DNA of 64,000 nt from Phascolarctobacterium sp. Lineage in GTDB: Bacteria > Bacillota > Negativicutes > Acidaminococcales > Acidaminococcaceae. Location: the NCBI GenBank assembly GCA_003150755.1, contig QAMT01000002.1:434001-498000 (forward strand), given 5' to 3'. Both the position numbers and the translations under genes were made by a program. The notes under the pieces were generated by a model. It did no database searches and had not been told where the DNA came from. It saw only the letters and a program-made list of their open reading frames with translations. Of this stretch, positions 53,544-61,924 are shown piece by piece (position 1 is the stretch's first letter; the number at the start of each line of letters is the position of its first letter).

Positions 53544-55070
53544 TTACAGCGGAATATTGCCGTGTTTTTTAGCCGGACGGCTTTCGCGCTTGGATTCCAG
53601 CATACGCAGTGCATTGATAATTACCGGGCGCGAATCCTTGGGCTGAATAACCATATCTACCATGCCGCGGCTTGCTGCCTGATACGGGGTTGCAAAGTTT
53701 TCAATGTATTCAGCAGTTTTTGCAGCAACATCCGGGTCTTTGCGGAAGATAATGTTTGCTGCGCCGGATGGGCCCATAACGGCAACTTCAGCAGTCGGCC
53801 ATGCAATAACCTGGTCTGCGCCGAGCTCCTGTGCGCACATGGCAATGTAAGAGCCGCCATAAGCCTTACGGGTAATAAGCGTAATTTTAGGAACGGTCGC
53901 TTCGGAATATGCGTACAGCATTTTTGCGCCGTGGCGGATAATGCCGCCGTATTCCTGGTTGGTGCCCGGCAAAAAGCCCGGTACGTCAACAAGGTTCAGC
54001 AAAGGAATGTTGAAGGCATCGCAGAAGCGGATAAACCTTGCCGCTTTATCAGAAGCGTTGATATCAAGGCAGCCTGCCATAACTTTCGGCTGGTTGGCGA
54101 TAATGCCCACAGTCTGGCCGTCCATACGTGCAAAGCAGGTAATGATATTCATCGCATAATATTGCTGTGATTCGTAAAATTCACCTTTATCGACAATTTT
54201 AGTGATAACATCCTTCATATCATACGGATGGTTGGAATCATCAGGAATAACCGTATTCAAAGTTTCATCTGCCCTTTGCGGGTCATCGCCGGTTTCCACA
54301 ACAGGAGCCGTTTCCATATTATTGGAAGGCAGGAAGCTGAGCAGATAACGGATTTGTTTAATGCAGTCTTCATCGTTTTCGGCTGCAAAGTGGGCTACGC
54401 CGGAGGTCTGGTTGTGCGTCATTGCACCGCCCAGCGCTTCCTGGGTAACTTCTTCGCCGGTAACGGATTTAACAACTGCCGGACCGGTAATGAACATTTT
54501 AGAAGTGTTCTTTACCATATAAATAAAGTCAGTCAAAGCAGGGCTGTAAACCGCGCCGCCTGCGGACGGGCCCATAATAGCGGAAATCTGCGGTACAACG
54601 CCGGATGCGCTGGTATTTTCAAAGAAGATTTTGCCGTAGCCGCCCAGTGCGTCAACTGCTTCCTGGATACGCGCGCCGCCGGAATCGTTTAAGCCAATGC
54701 ACGGAGCGCCCATTTTAAGCGCCAGGCGCTGTACTTTAACAATTTTGTTGGCGTGCATTTCGCCAAGCGAGCCGCCTTCAACGGTAAAGTCCTGTGCAAA
54801 TACATAAACCAGACGGCCGTCAACAGTGCCGTAGCCGGTGGTTACGCCTTCGCCCGGCAGCTCTTTTTTATCCTGCCCAAAATTGGTGCAGCGGTGTTTT
54901 ACAAAACGGTCAAGCTCTACAAAGCTGCCCGGGTCAAGCAAAAGCCCTATTCTTTCGCGGGCAGTTAATTTGCCGCTTGCATGCTGTTTTTCTACACGCT
55001 TTTCGCCGCCTGCCTGCATAATATGCTCGGACAGCTTAAGCATTTTTTCTATTCTTTCCTGAGTAGACAA
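53544..55070 (-). CDS. mmdA: Methylmalonyl-CoA decarboxylase alpha subunit (carboxyltransferase)
   Basis: A 508-residue biotin-dependent carboxyltransferase that transfers the carboxylate of (S)-methylmalonyl-CoA to a biotin carrier, yielding propionyl-CoA. The sequence is close to Veillonella MmdA throughout: AGGGEKRVEKQH-type start (AGGEKRVEKQHASGK), FAQDFTVEGGSLGEMHA, NDSGGARIQEAVDALGGYG, GPSAGGAVYSPALTDF and the C-terminal KKHGNIPL. I place the start at TTG 55070, eight bases after GGAGG. An in-frame ATG at 55085 has no ribosome site. It is the sixth gene of the operon beginning at 60660. Confidence 0.95.
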   Translation of the reverse strand: MSTQERIEKMLKLSEHIMQAGGEKRVEKQHASGKLTARERIGLLLDPGSFVELDRFVKHRCTNFGQDKKELPGEGVTTGYGTVDGRLVYVFAQDFTVEGGSLGEMHANKIVKVQRLALKMGAPCIGLNDSGGARIQEAVDALGGYGKIFFENTSASGVVPQISAIMGPSAGGAVYSPALTDFIYMVKNTSKMFITGPAVVKSVTGEEVTQEALGGAMTHNQTSGVAHFAAENDEDCIKQIRYLLSFLPSNNMETAPVVETGDDPQRADETLNTVIPDDSNHPYDMKDVITKIVDKGEFYESQQYYAMNIITCFARMDGQTVGIIANQPKVMAGCLDINASDKAARFIRFCDAFNIPLLNLVDVPGFLPGTNQEYGGIIRHGAKMLYAYSEATVPKITLITRKAYGGSYIAMCAQELGADQVIAWPTAEVAVMGPSGAANIIFRKDPDVAAKTAEYIENFATPYQAASRGMVDMVIQPKDSRPVIINALRMLESKRESRPAKKHGNIPL

Positions 55071-55117
55071 CTCTGCCACCTCCATTAGTTTATAAAGCTT
55101 AAATTACAAAGCAAACT

Positions 55118-55534
55118 TTATTTTTTTGCAGGAGCGCAAAGTTCAAGCAGGATGCCGACAGATTTCGGATGTACAAAAGCAATGTCCATGCCGCCTGCAC
55201 CGCCGCGCGGAGCTTTGTCAATCATAATGCCGCCTTTTTCCTGTACGTCTGCAATGGCAGCTTTGATGTCGTCTACACGAAGGGCAACATGCTGGATGCC
55301 CTGGCCGTTTTTGGCGATATATCTGCCGATAGGGCCGTCGCCTTTTTCGGTAATATCAACCAAAAGCTCAAGCAGGGTTTCGCCGCATTCAATAAATACG
55401 GTTTTGGCGCCCTGTTCCTCAACGGTTTCTTCACCGGTGCAGTTTAAGCCAAGCACTTCGGTGTAGAATTTTTTTGATACATCCAGGTTTTTGCAGGCAA
55501 TGCCTACGTGGTCAACACAGATTACCTTAAACAT
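55118..55534 (-). CDS. mce: Methylmalonyl-CoA epimerase
   Basis: A 138-residue metal-dependent epimerase of the glyoxalase/vicinal oxygen chelate fold, interconverting (R)- and (S)-methylmalonyl-CoA. The metal and catalytic residues lie in CVDHVGIACKNLD (His9), the QHVALRVDD segment (His about 86) and GILLELCAP (Glu about 132). Length is normal. It lies between the B12-binding mutase subunit and mmdA, exactly where it is needed in the pathway. Confidence 0.94.
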   Translation of the reverse strand: MFKVICVDHVGIACKNLDVSKKFYTEVLGLNCTGEETVEEQGAKTVFIECGETLLELLVDITEKGDGPIGRYIAKNGQGIQHVALRVDDIKAAIADVQEKGGIMIDKAPRGGAGGMDIAFVHPKSVGILLELCAPAKK

Positions 55535-55603
55535 ATATATTGCCTCCTTGCAATTTTTTATTTTCCGGGAAAGCCGCTGCCAACGGCCTCCCCGGTTTAT
55601 TTT

Positions 55604-55996
55604 TTATTTAACGTGTTCTTTGATGAAATCAACGATTTTGCTTGTCGGAGTGCCCGGAGTAAATACTTCGGCAATGCCGGCTGCCTTAAGGCCCGGAATA
55701 TCAGCTTCGGGGATTACGCCGCCGCCGATAACCAGAACATCTTTCAGCCCTTTTTCTTTAAGAAGCTCTACAACCTTCGGGAAAAGGGTGTTGTGAGCGC
55801 CGGACAGAAGGCTTAAAGCAACTACATTAACGTCATCCTGCAAAGCAGCTTCGGCAATCTGTTCCGGGGTCAGGCGGATACCGGTGTAAATTACCTCAAA
55901 ACCGGCATCGCGCAAAGCGCGGGCCACTACTTTAGCGCCGCGGTCATGACCATCAAGGCCGGGCTTTGCAACCAAAACTCTAACTGTCTTTTCCAT
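55604..55996 (-). CDS. B12-binding small subunit of a methylmalonyl-CoA mutase-type enzyme
   Basis: A 130-residue cobalamin-binding protein counted from ATG 55996, with AGGAGG upstream. A longer frame to 56023 adds unrelated residues. The base-off/His-on motif is intact: KPGLDGHDRGAK (10-21, D-x-H-x-x-G), followed by SLLSG (about 61-65) and GGGVIPEADI (about 91-100). It supplies the adenosylcobalamin to the large subunit encoded two genes upstream. Between the two subunit genes stands an MmgE/PrpD gene, an unusual interruption. Confidence 0.93.
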   Translation of the reverse strand: MEKTVRVLVAKPGLDGHDRGAKVVARALRDAGFEVIYTGIRLTPEQIAEAALQDDVNVVALSLLSGAHNTLFPKVVELLKEKGLKDVLVIGGGVIPEADIPGLKAAGIAEVFTPGTPTSKIVDFIKEHVK

Positions 55997-56013
55997 TTTT
56001 ATTCCTCCTGAAA

Positions 56014-57384
56014 TCAAAAGCATTCAGCCAATGCTTTTTTAAAGTTATCGTGTTCCTCCAGTGTTACGACAAGGTGTACAAGTTTTTCGCAAACTTCTTT
56101 GCCATATACCGGTACGGACAAATCCATGAATTTTTCAACTGCTTCATCCCAGGTCATCGGATTGGGCGGATCGCCTTTCGGGTATTCAACAAATTTGGTG
56201 TATTCCTTGCCGTCTTTGCCGGTAATTGTCAGTTCAACTGCCCAGCGGTCGGGCTGTTCCGTATATTCTTCATCAAGTTTCGGGTCTACAATGACTTCTA
56301 CGTTTTTCATCAGGCGCTGAGTTTCAGCGTTGACAAGATTTTCATCGCTGAACTGGTCAATGCCAAGTTTTCCGTCTTTAAGCATTGTAGATACGCAGTA
56401 CTGGATAGAGAATTTAGCGCCATAAGGATTTTTCGGATGTGCATTGTCAACAAGCTGTTTTACAATGCGGTTGCTCCTGATGGCAACTTTTTCTACATCT
56501 TCCGGCCTGAGATTATGCTCATTTCTTAAAAGCTGGGCTGCATAATTGGACGGATGGGTATATTTGCAGCAGGCATACGGTTTGAAGGAATTATCATCAA
56601 TTTTAAAACCTTCAATATCTTCCGTCAGTTTTTCCCAACGCGGTTCAGCAAGCATTGCACGGCAGAAACCTTTATCGCCGTCAAGGATTTTTTCCGCTGC
56701 GGTAAAGCCGTTTTCGGTAAGTTTTGCCGAAAGGATGCCCGCAAAGTTGGCCTTACCTGCATGTAATGTTTTGCTCATTGCTCCGTCTATTAAAAATTCC
56801 CACAAACCGCCAGCTTGAGTGCCGGCTGTGCCAAGGCAATGCACCATCTGGTCGGTATTGAATTTTTTAAGGTTGGCGACGGTTGCTGCCGATGAGAATA
56901 CGCCGCAGGTTGATGTAGTATGCCAAAAATAATATGCTTCGGGGTTTACGGATTCTCCGATGCGTGCGCCGGCTTCATATCCTGCAACAAGGGCCGCCAA
57001 TATATCTTTACCGCTTTTTTCTTCATCCTCTGCCACGGCAAGCGCGGAAGGAACAGTTACACAGGCCATGTGGATGATGGATGGGTTGTGCAAATCATCA
57101 AAATCCAGAGAATGGGAAGCAGCGGCGTTTAGCATTGCTGAGTAAAGAACAGAATTTACTGCACCTTTTTTACCATTTAACATTATTGCGCTTGTGCCAT
57201 CTGAGCTATTACCCAGCGTTTTATACATAATATCCATGTTTTTCTGGGTCCAGCCGCCTATACTGTTGCCAAGATAATCAAGGATATATTGTTTAGTTAT
57301 TTTAACTGTTTTTTCAGGCAAATCTTCATATCTAATGTTTGCTATGCGATTTGCCAGGTTTTGGGTTAAAGATTCTATTTTCAT
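56014..57384 (-). CDS. MmgE/PrpD family protein
   Basis: A 456-residue protein of the MmgE/PrpD fold, which includes 2-methylcitrate dehydratase, cis-aconitate decarboxylase and iminodisuccinate epimerase. Family marks include HSLDFDDLHNPSIIH (about 93-107), the His-Thr motif in FWHTTSTCGVF (about 155-165), KTLHAGKANFAG (about 211-222) and KPYACCKYTHP (about 288-298). The ribosome site is weak and the gene is more A+T-rich than its neighbours, as if inserted. It sits 15 bp after the mutase large subunit and 17 bp before the small subunit, so it is in the operon. The substrate cannot be read from the sequence. Confidence 0.88.
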   Translation of the reverse strand: MKIESLTQNLANRIANIRYEDLPEKTVKITKQYILDYLGNSIGGWTQKNMDIMYKTLGNSSDGTSAIMLNGKKGAVNSVLYSAMLNAAASHSLDFDDLHNPSIIHMACVTVPSALAVAEDEEKSGKDILAALVAGYEAGARIGESVNPEAYYFWHTTSTCGVFSSAATVANLKKFNTDQMVHCLGTAGTQAGGLWEFLIDGAMSKTLHAGKANFAGILSAKLTENGFTAAEKILDGDKGFCRAMLAEPRWEKLTEDIEGFKIDDNSFKPYACCKYTHPSNYAAQLLRNEHNLRPEDVEKVAIRSNRIVKQLVDNAHPKNPYGAKFSIQYCVSTMLKDGKLGIDQFSDENLVNAETQRLMKNVEVIVDPKLDEEYTEQPDRWAVELTITGKDGKEYTKFVEYPKGDPPNPMTWDEAVEKFMDLSVPVYGKEVCEKLVHLVVTLEEHDNFKKALAECF

Positions 57385-57399
57385 AATATTTTTAATTTA

Positions 57400-59118
57400 T
57401 CAATAGTAGATGGACGGTTTGAATTCGCCGAATTCTTCACGCAGTACGCCGCAGATTTCGCCGAGCGTTGCATAAGTTTTAACAGCGTCAATCAGGTAAG
57501 GCATCAGGTTTTCGGTGCCTTTGGCAGCCTGGCGCAGTTTTTCAAGCGATGCTTTAACTGCTTCGTTGTCGCGGCTTGCTTTCATTTTTTCAAGACGTGC
57601 AACCTGGCGTTCGCCGACAGCAAGGTCAACAGTCAGTACATCCTGTTCTTTGGCGGTTTCTTTGGTGTCAACATATTTGTTTACGCCGATAACCGTGCGT
57701 TTGCCGGTTTCGATATCGCGCTGGTCGCTGAAGGCATTGCGGGCCATTTCCTGCTGCATGTAGCCATGTTCGATTGCCGCAACGGCGCCGCCCATTTCGT
57801 CAATTTTCTGGATGTATTCGTAAGCTTCTTTTTCAATCTGGTCGGTCAGGCTTTCTACATAATAGGAACCTGCCAGCGGGTCGATGGTGTTGGCAATGTT
57901 GCTTTCATAAGCCAGCAGCTGCTGGGTGCGCAGTGCAAGGGTTGCGCTTTCTTCGGTCGGGATAGCAATCGCTTCGTCGTAAGCGCAGCATGCCATGGAC
58001 TGAATACCGCCAAGTACGGCACTCATTGCCTGCCAGGTAATGCGGATTGCATTGATAAGCGGCTGCTGTGCGGTAAGCACGCTGCCTGCGGTATGAACAT
58101 GCACGCGCAGCATCTGTGCTTTCGGTACGGTTGCGCCATAGCGTTCTTTCATAATGCGGGCCCACAGGCGGCGGGCTGCACGGAATTTGGCAACTTCGGA
58201 GAAGAAGTCAAGCCCTGCGGTGAAAATCCAGCTGATGCCGGGTGCAAAATCGTCAACCTTCTGGCCTGCTTTAATAGCAGCGTCGATATAAGCCATAGCA
58301 TTGGCAAAGGCAAAAGCAATTTCCTGTACTTCAGAAGCGCCTGCTTCGCGGATATGGTATGCGCCTACGCTGATGGTGTTCCATTTAGGAATGTTCTTGG
58401 AGCAGTATTCAAAGGTATCGGTTACCAGGCGCATGGACGGACGCGGTGGGAAGATATAAGTGCCGCGGGCGATGTATTCTTTCAGGATATCGTTCTGGAT
58501 AGTGCCGCGCAGCTGCTCGGGTTTAACGCCCTGTTTTTCGGCAACGGCAACATACATGGCAAGAAGTACGGCAGCCGGGCCGTTAATTGTCATAGAGGTA
58601 CTTACCTTGTCAAGGGGAATACCGTCAAACAAAGCTTCCATATCTGCCAGAGAGTCGATAGCAACGCCTACTTTGCCAACTTCGCCGTGGCTGAGTTCGT
58701 GGTCGCTGTCAAGGCCAATCTGGGTCGGCAGGTCCATCGCAACGGAAAGGCCGGTCTGGCCTGCTTCCAGCAGGTATTTATAACGGGCGTTGGTTTCTTC
58801 GGCAGTGGCAAAGCCCGCATAAGCGCGCATCGTCCACAGGCGGCCGCGGTACATAGTGGGCTGTACGCCGCGGGTAAACGGATACATACCAGGGAAGCCC
58901 AGTTTTTCGCAGTAGTCAAAATCCTTGACATCAAGCGGAGTATACAGACGCTGGCCTTCAACTTCTTTGCGTTCCGGAAATTTAGCCGTTGCTTTGGCAA
59001 CTTTGGCTTCGTATTCCTTCAGGCCCTCAGAAACTTTCATTAAGGGATCTTCGGAAAATTCTTTTTCGAGTTCCTTTCCTCTTTCGAGTTCTTCTTCAAG
59101 TCTTTTTTCTTCAGACAT
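57400..59118 (-). CDS. Methylmalonyl-CoA mutase-type large subunit with altered active site
   Basis: A 572-residue catalytic subunit without its own B12 domain, partner of the 130-residue B12 protein downstream. A 60-residue charged N-terminus leads into the acyl-CoA TIM barrel. Some mutase residues are canonical: TMYRGRLWTMR with Tyr90, PPRPSMR with Arg230 and GAYHIREAG with His255. Others differ. Canonical TMRQYAG reads TMRAYAG (Ala99). The usual LSFFF segment reads ISWIFTAG (295-302). RxHTQTxG reads RVHVHTAG (338-345). SLHTNxxDEA reads SMACCAYDEA (374-383). It may therefore act on an acyl-CoA other than succinyl/methylmalonyl-CoA. Family is firm, substrate open. Confidence 0.9.
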   Translation of the reverse strand: MSEEKRLEEELERGKELEKEFSEDPLMKVSEGLKEYEAKVAKATAKFPERKEVEGQRLYTPLDVKDFDYCEKLGFPGMYPFTRGVQPTMYRGRLWTMRAYAGFATAEETNARYKYLLEAGQTGLSVAMDLPTQIGLDSDHELSHGEVGKVGVAIDSLADMEALFDGIPLDKVSTSMTINGPAAVLLAMYVAVAEKQGVKPEQLRGTIQNDILKEYIARGTYIFPPRPSMRLVTDTFEYCSKNIPKWNTISVGAYHIREAGASEVQEIAFAFANAMAYIDAAIKAGQKVDDFAPGISWIFTAGLDFFSEVAKFRAARRLWARIMKERYGATVPKAQMLRVHVHTAGSVLTAQQPLINAIRITWQAMSAVLGGIQSMACCAYDEAIAIPTEESATLALRTQQLLAYESNIANTIDPLAGSYYVESLTDQIEKEAYEYIQKIDEMGGAVAAIEHGYMQQEMARNAFSDQRDIETGKRTVIGVNKYVDTKETAKEQDVLTVDLAVGERQVARLEKMKASRDNEAVKASLEKLRQAAKGTENLMPYLIDAVKTYATLGEICGVLREEFGEFKPSIYY

Positions 59119-59142
59119 GTTTTTTCTCTCCTTTGCTTTTAA

Positions 59143-60660
59143 TTATTTAAAATGGGTGTTGCGCATAGTGCCGGTCTTCATGCAATCAAGGTGCATTTTG
59201 AATACTTGCGCCAAATCATGCGGGATATGGCCCATATGGTTCTTCTGGGAAATTTCCAGATATTCCATCAGCATCGGGCGGTAATCAGGATGAGCGCACT
59301 TATTGATAATGAGTTTTGCCCTTTCAACCGGGCCAAGGCCGCGGATATCGGCAACGCCCTGTTCAGTGATAAATACCATGGTGTCATGCTCGGTATGGTC
59401 GGCATGGGTTACAAACGGTACAATTCTCGAAATGTCGCCGCCTTTGGCAGTAGACTCGGTCGAGAAGATAGAAATATAACCGTTGCGCATATAGTCGCCG
59501 CTGCCGCCGATGCCGTTCAGAATCTTGGTGCCCATAACATGGCTGGAATTTGCGTGTCCGTAAATATCAAATTCTGCCGGGGTATTAAGGGCAATTACGC
59601 CCAAGCGGCGGATAATTTCCGGATGATTGCTGATATCCAGAGGCCTTAAAACGATAGAACGGTTGTAAAGGTCGGGATTGGCTTTAAATTTGTTCAGTAC
59701 ATACGGCGACGGCGTAAAAGCACAGCCGGAAGCAAATTTTACCTTGCCGCATTCAATCAGGTCGAATACTGCGTCCTGCAAAATTTCGGAATACAATTCA
59801 AGGTTCTCAAATTTGGATTTTTTGAAACCATGCAGAACTGCGTTAGCAATACTGCCTACGCCGGACTGCATCGGCAGCATTTCTTTCGGAATCAGGCCGC
59901 GTTTTTGTTCGGTTTCCAAAAAGTCAATCAGGTTCTCGGCAATTTTAATGGTTGCGCCTTCAGGTGCGGAAAGGTTCCTTACATGGTCTGGAATATCGGA
60001 TTCCACGATGCAGGTAATTTTATCAAGCCCGCATTCCACATAATTGGTGCCGATGCGGTCGCCTGCGTGGTAAATAGGAATTTCGCGCCTGTAAGGCGGT
60101 TTGGGCTGAATATAAATATCGTGCATGCCTTCAAGTTCCAGCGGCTGCGCAGTATTTACTTCGACAATTACCGTTTTGGCGTGTTTGACAAAAATCGGCG
60201 TGTTGCCTACGCCCGGCCCCAGAATCAGGTTGCCGTCCTCGGTAATGGCAACAGCTTCGACAATTGCAACATCCACATCGCCGAAAAAGCCGTAATTAAC
60301 CATCTGGCCGAACTGGCTCAGATGAATGTCGATATATTTAATATTCTGTTCGTTGATGCCTTTTTGCATTGACCTGTTGGAATATGCGTAATACGGCACG
60401 CGGCTGGCAATGCCGTCAACTTCAGCAAGCGCTTCCTCAATTTCCGGGCCCACAGAAGCGCCGGTCCACAAATTAATGCGGCATTTTTTACCGGCCTTAA
60501 TCTGTTTGGCAAGGGCAAGCGTTGTCGCTTTAGGATAGCCCGACGGCGTAAAACCGCTGGTGCCTACATTCATTCCGTCCTTAATCAGAACCGCAGCTTC
60601 TTCAGCCGTTACGATTTTGTCAAACAGCTTAGGGTTTCTAAGCCTTGTCTTATCAAGCAT
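59143..60660 (-). CDS. Acetyl-CoA hydrolase/transferase family CoA-transferase (succinate/propionate type)
   Basis: A 505-residue CoA-transferase counted from ATG 60660, which has GGAGGG six bases upstream. The N-terminal domain carries GTSGFTPSGYPKA (about 34-46). The second domain carries the GxGG loop in GIGGSGDYMRNG (about 389-400) and the active-site Glu region. The family (Cat1, ScpC, succinyl-CoA:propionate or acetate CoA-transferase) activates a carboxylate using propionyl-CoA or acetyl-CoA without ATP. It is the first gene of the operon and would turn a dicarboxylate into the mutase substrate while releasing propionate. A large inverted repeat lies just upstream. Confidence 0.92.
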   Translation of the reverse strand: MLDKTRLRNPKLFDKIVTAEEAAVLIKDGMNVGTSGFTPSGYPKATTLALAKQIKAGKKCRINLWTGASVGPEIEEALAEVDGIASRVPYYAYSNRSMQKGINEQNIKYIDIHLSQFGQMVNYGFFGDVDVAIVEAVAITEDGNLILGPGVGNTPIFVKHAKTVIVEVNTAQPLELEGMHDIYIQPKPPYRREIPIYHAGDRIGTNYVECGLDKITCIVESDIPDHVRNLSAPEGATIKIAENLIDFLETEQKRGLIPKEMLPMQSGVGSIANAVLHGFKKSKFENLELYSEILQDAVFDLIECGKVKFASGCAFTPSPYVLNKFKANPDLYNRSIVLRPLDISNHPEIIRRLGVIALNTPAEFDIYGHANSSHVMGTKILNGIGGSGDYMRNGYISIFSTESTAKGGDISRIVPFVTHADHTEHDTMVFITEQGVADIRGLGPVERAKLIINKCAHPDYRPMLMEYLEISQKNHMGHIPHDLAQVFKMHLDCMKTGTMRNTHFK

Positions 60661-60687
60661 CTTCATCCCTCCAGATAATCAATTCAA

Positions 60688-60796
60688 AGCTGTCCCTTAA
60701 AACAGACACTTTTAAAATTTGTAATATTATGCAAGCAGCAATCATTATTTTTGTTGGTAATTACAAATAATTCATCTGTCTGTTTTAAGGGAGCTT
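60688..60796. repeat. Long inverted repeat in the divergent control region
   Basis: A 16-bp perfect arm TCCCTTAAAACAGACA (60693-60708) has its reverse complement at 60778-60793. Inner arms ATTTGTAAT (60718-60726) and ATTACAAAT (about 60760-60768) extend the dyad, with a partly unpaired gap between. A further TTGTAATATAA copy lies at about 60807. It separates the CoA-transferase operon and the LysR gene, so it is a plausible LysR operator, a large hairpin, or a small mobile inverted-repeat element. Confidence 0.6.
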
Positions 60797-60897
60797 TTTT
60801 GGTTACTTGTAATATAACATTTTTAGAGCTATAATAAAAATATCAATTTTTCATCTTCGTTATAGCTTTTTTCTATCGCAGAAAGGATGTGAAAACC

Positions 60898-61785
60898 ATG
60901 AATATCGAATACTACAAAAACTTTATCAAAATTGCCGAGCTGGGTAATATTTCTACAGCCGCCAAAGTCCTGCTGATAGCCCAGCCATCCTTAAGCAAAC
61001 AAATTAAAATATTAGAAAACGAATTCGGCACAGCTTTGCTGAAAAGAAATGCCCGCAATGTAGAACTGACAACAGCAGGCGAAATTTTTTACCAGAAAGC
61101 CAAACTCATCTGCGAGCTTAATAATATTTGCCACGACGAAATACACACCAGCATTATCGGCAACAGGGGCAAGCTAAAAATAGGCATTACCATCTCCTAC
61201 CCCGATTGGTACATTGAAGACCTGTTCAAAGATTTTTCAGACCTTTATCCCTATATAACCTACGATATCCGCGAAGATTCTTCCGACCAGCTGATGAAGC
61301 TGCTGCGCCAGGGAATTATCGAAGTTGCCTTTATCAGGACGCCGCTGCACATCAATCCCATTTTTATGTCCTTCGGCGGCATCGAAGAAAACTTTATGGC
61401 TGTTTACCATAAAAAAAATCCCTGGCTGCCGCAGGATGTTGAGTCGATATCCATCAGCCAGCTGAAAAACGTGCCGCTGAGTATCTCCCACGGTTTCAGG
61501 GAACGGGTTGAGCAAATGTTTAACGAAGCAGGTTTTGAACCCAACATTTTAAGCATTAACGCCTCACGTACCACTACGCTGATGTGGGCGCGTATGGGCA
61601 AAGCCGTCGGGCTGATAACAACCGATTCCTTCAAAAAGCTGGAAATTGTGCCCACTTTGATTTGCCGCCCGATAACAGGCGTCAATACTGTGGCACAGCG
61701 CTCGTTTGTTACCTTAAAAAATGCCAATCTTTCTGCCGTGACCAAAGCTTTTTTAAACTTTGCTACCGAAAAGACTATATTTTAA
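60898..61785 (+). CDS. LysR-family transcriptional regulator
   Basis: A 295-residue regulator counted from ATG 60898 (MNIEYYKNFIKIAELG). The GTG at 60889 is too close to AAAGGA. The helix-turn-helix is about 17-40 (ISTAAKVLLIAQPSLSKQI) and the effector-binding domain about 90-290. It is divergent from the CoA-transferase/mutase/decarboxylase operon, and the shared 237-bp region contains a long inverted repeat. It is therefore the probable regulator of that operon. The inducer is presumably a carboxylate or acyl-CoA of the pathway. Confidence 0.9.
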   Translation: MNIEYYKNFIKIAELGNISTAAKVLLIAQPSLSKQIKILENEFGTALLKRNARNVELTTAGEIFYQKAKLICELNNICHDEIHTSIIGNRGKLKIGITISYPDWYIEDLFKDFSDLYPYITYDIREDSSDQLMKLLRQGIIEVAFIRTPLHINPIFMSFGGIEENFMAVYHKKNPWLPQDVESISISQLKNVPLSISHGFRERVEQMFNEAGFEPNILSINASRTTTLMWARMGKAVGLITTDSFKKLEIVPTLICRPITGVNTVAQRSFVTLKNANLSAVTKAFLNFATEKTIF

Positions 61786-61863
61786 AGAAATTTATTAAAT
61801 TTATGAATAATAAAATATATTATATTAATATTTTATAGGCAAAATTAAAAACAGTTATAACAA

Positions 61864-61896
61864 AAAATGGCATACCATTAAGGTATGCCATTTTTG
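61864..61896. terminator. Bidirectional terminator
   Basis: AAATGGCATACC and GGTATGCCATTT arms (61865-61893) around ATTAA with flanking A- and T-runs, between the LysR gene and the ABC operon. Confidence 0.9.
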
Positions 61897-61924
61897 ATTA
61901 CAATATATAATTTTTTAGAATAGC

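Noticed and set aside
57766..59043. 425-codon reading frame opposite the mutase
   Set aside because: Antisense to the mutase large subunit, Phe/Gly/Cys-rich without a recognisable domain or ribosome site.
60661..60897. Cobalamin riboswitch upstream of the B12-dependent mutase operon
   Set aside because: No B12-box or conserved core elements were seen. The region is instead a simple nested dyad.
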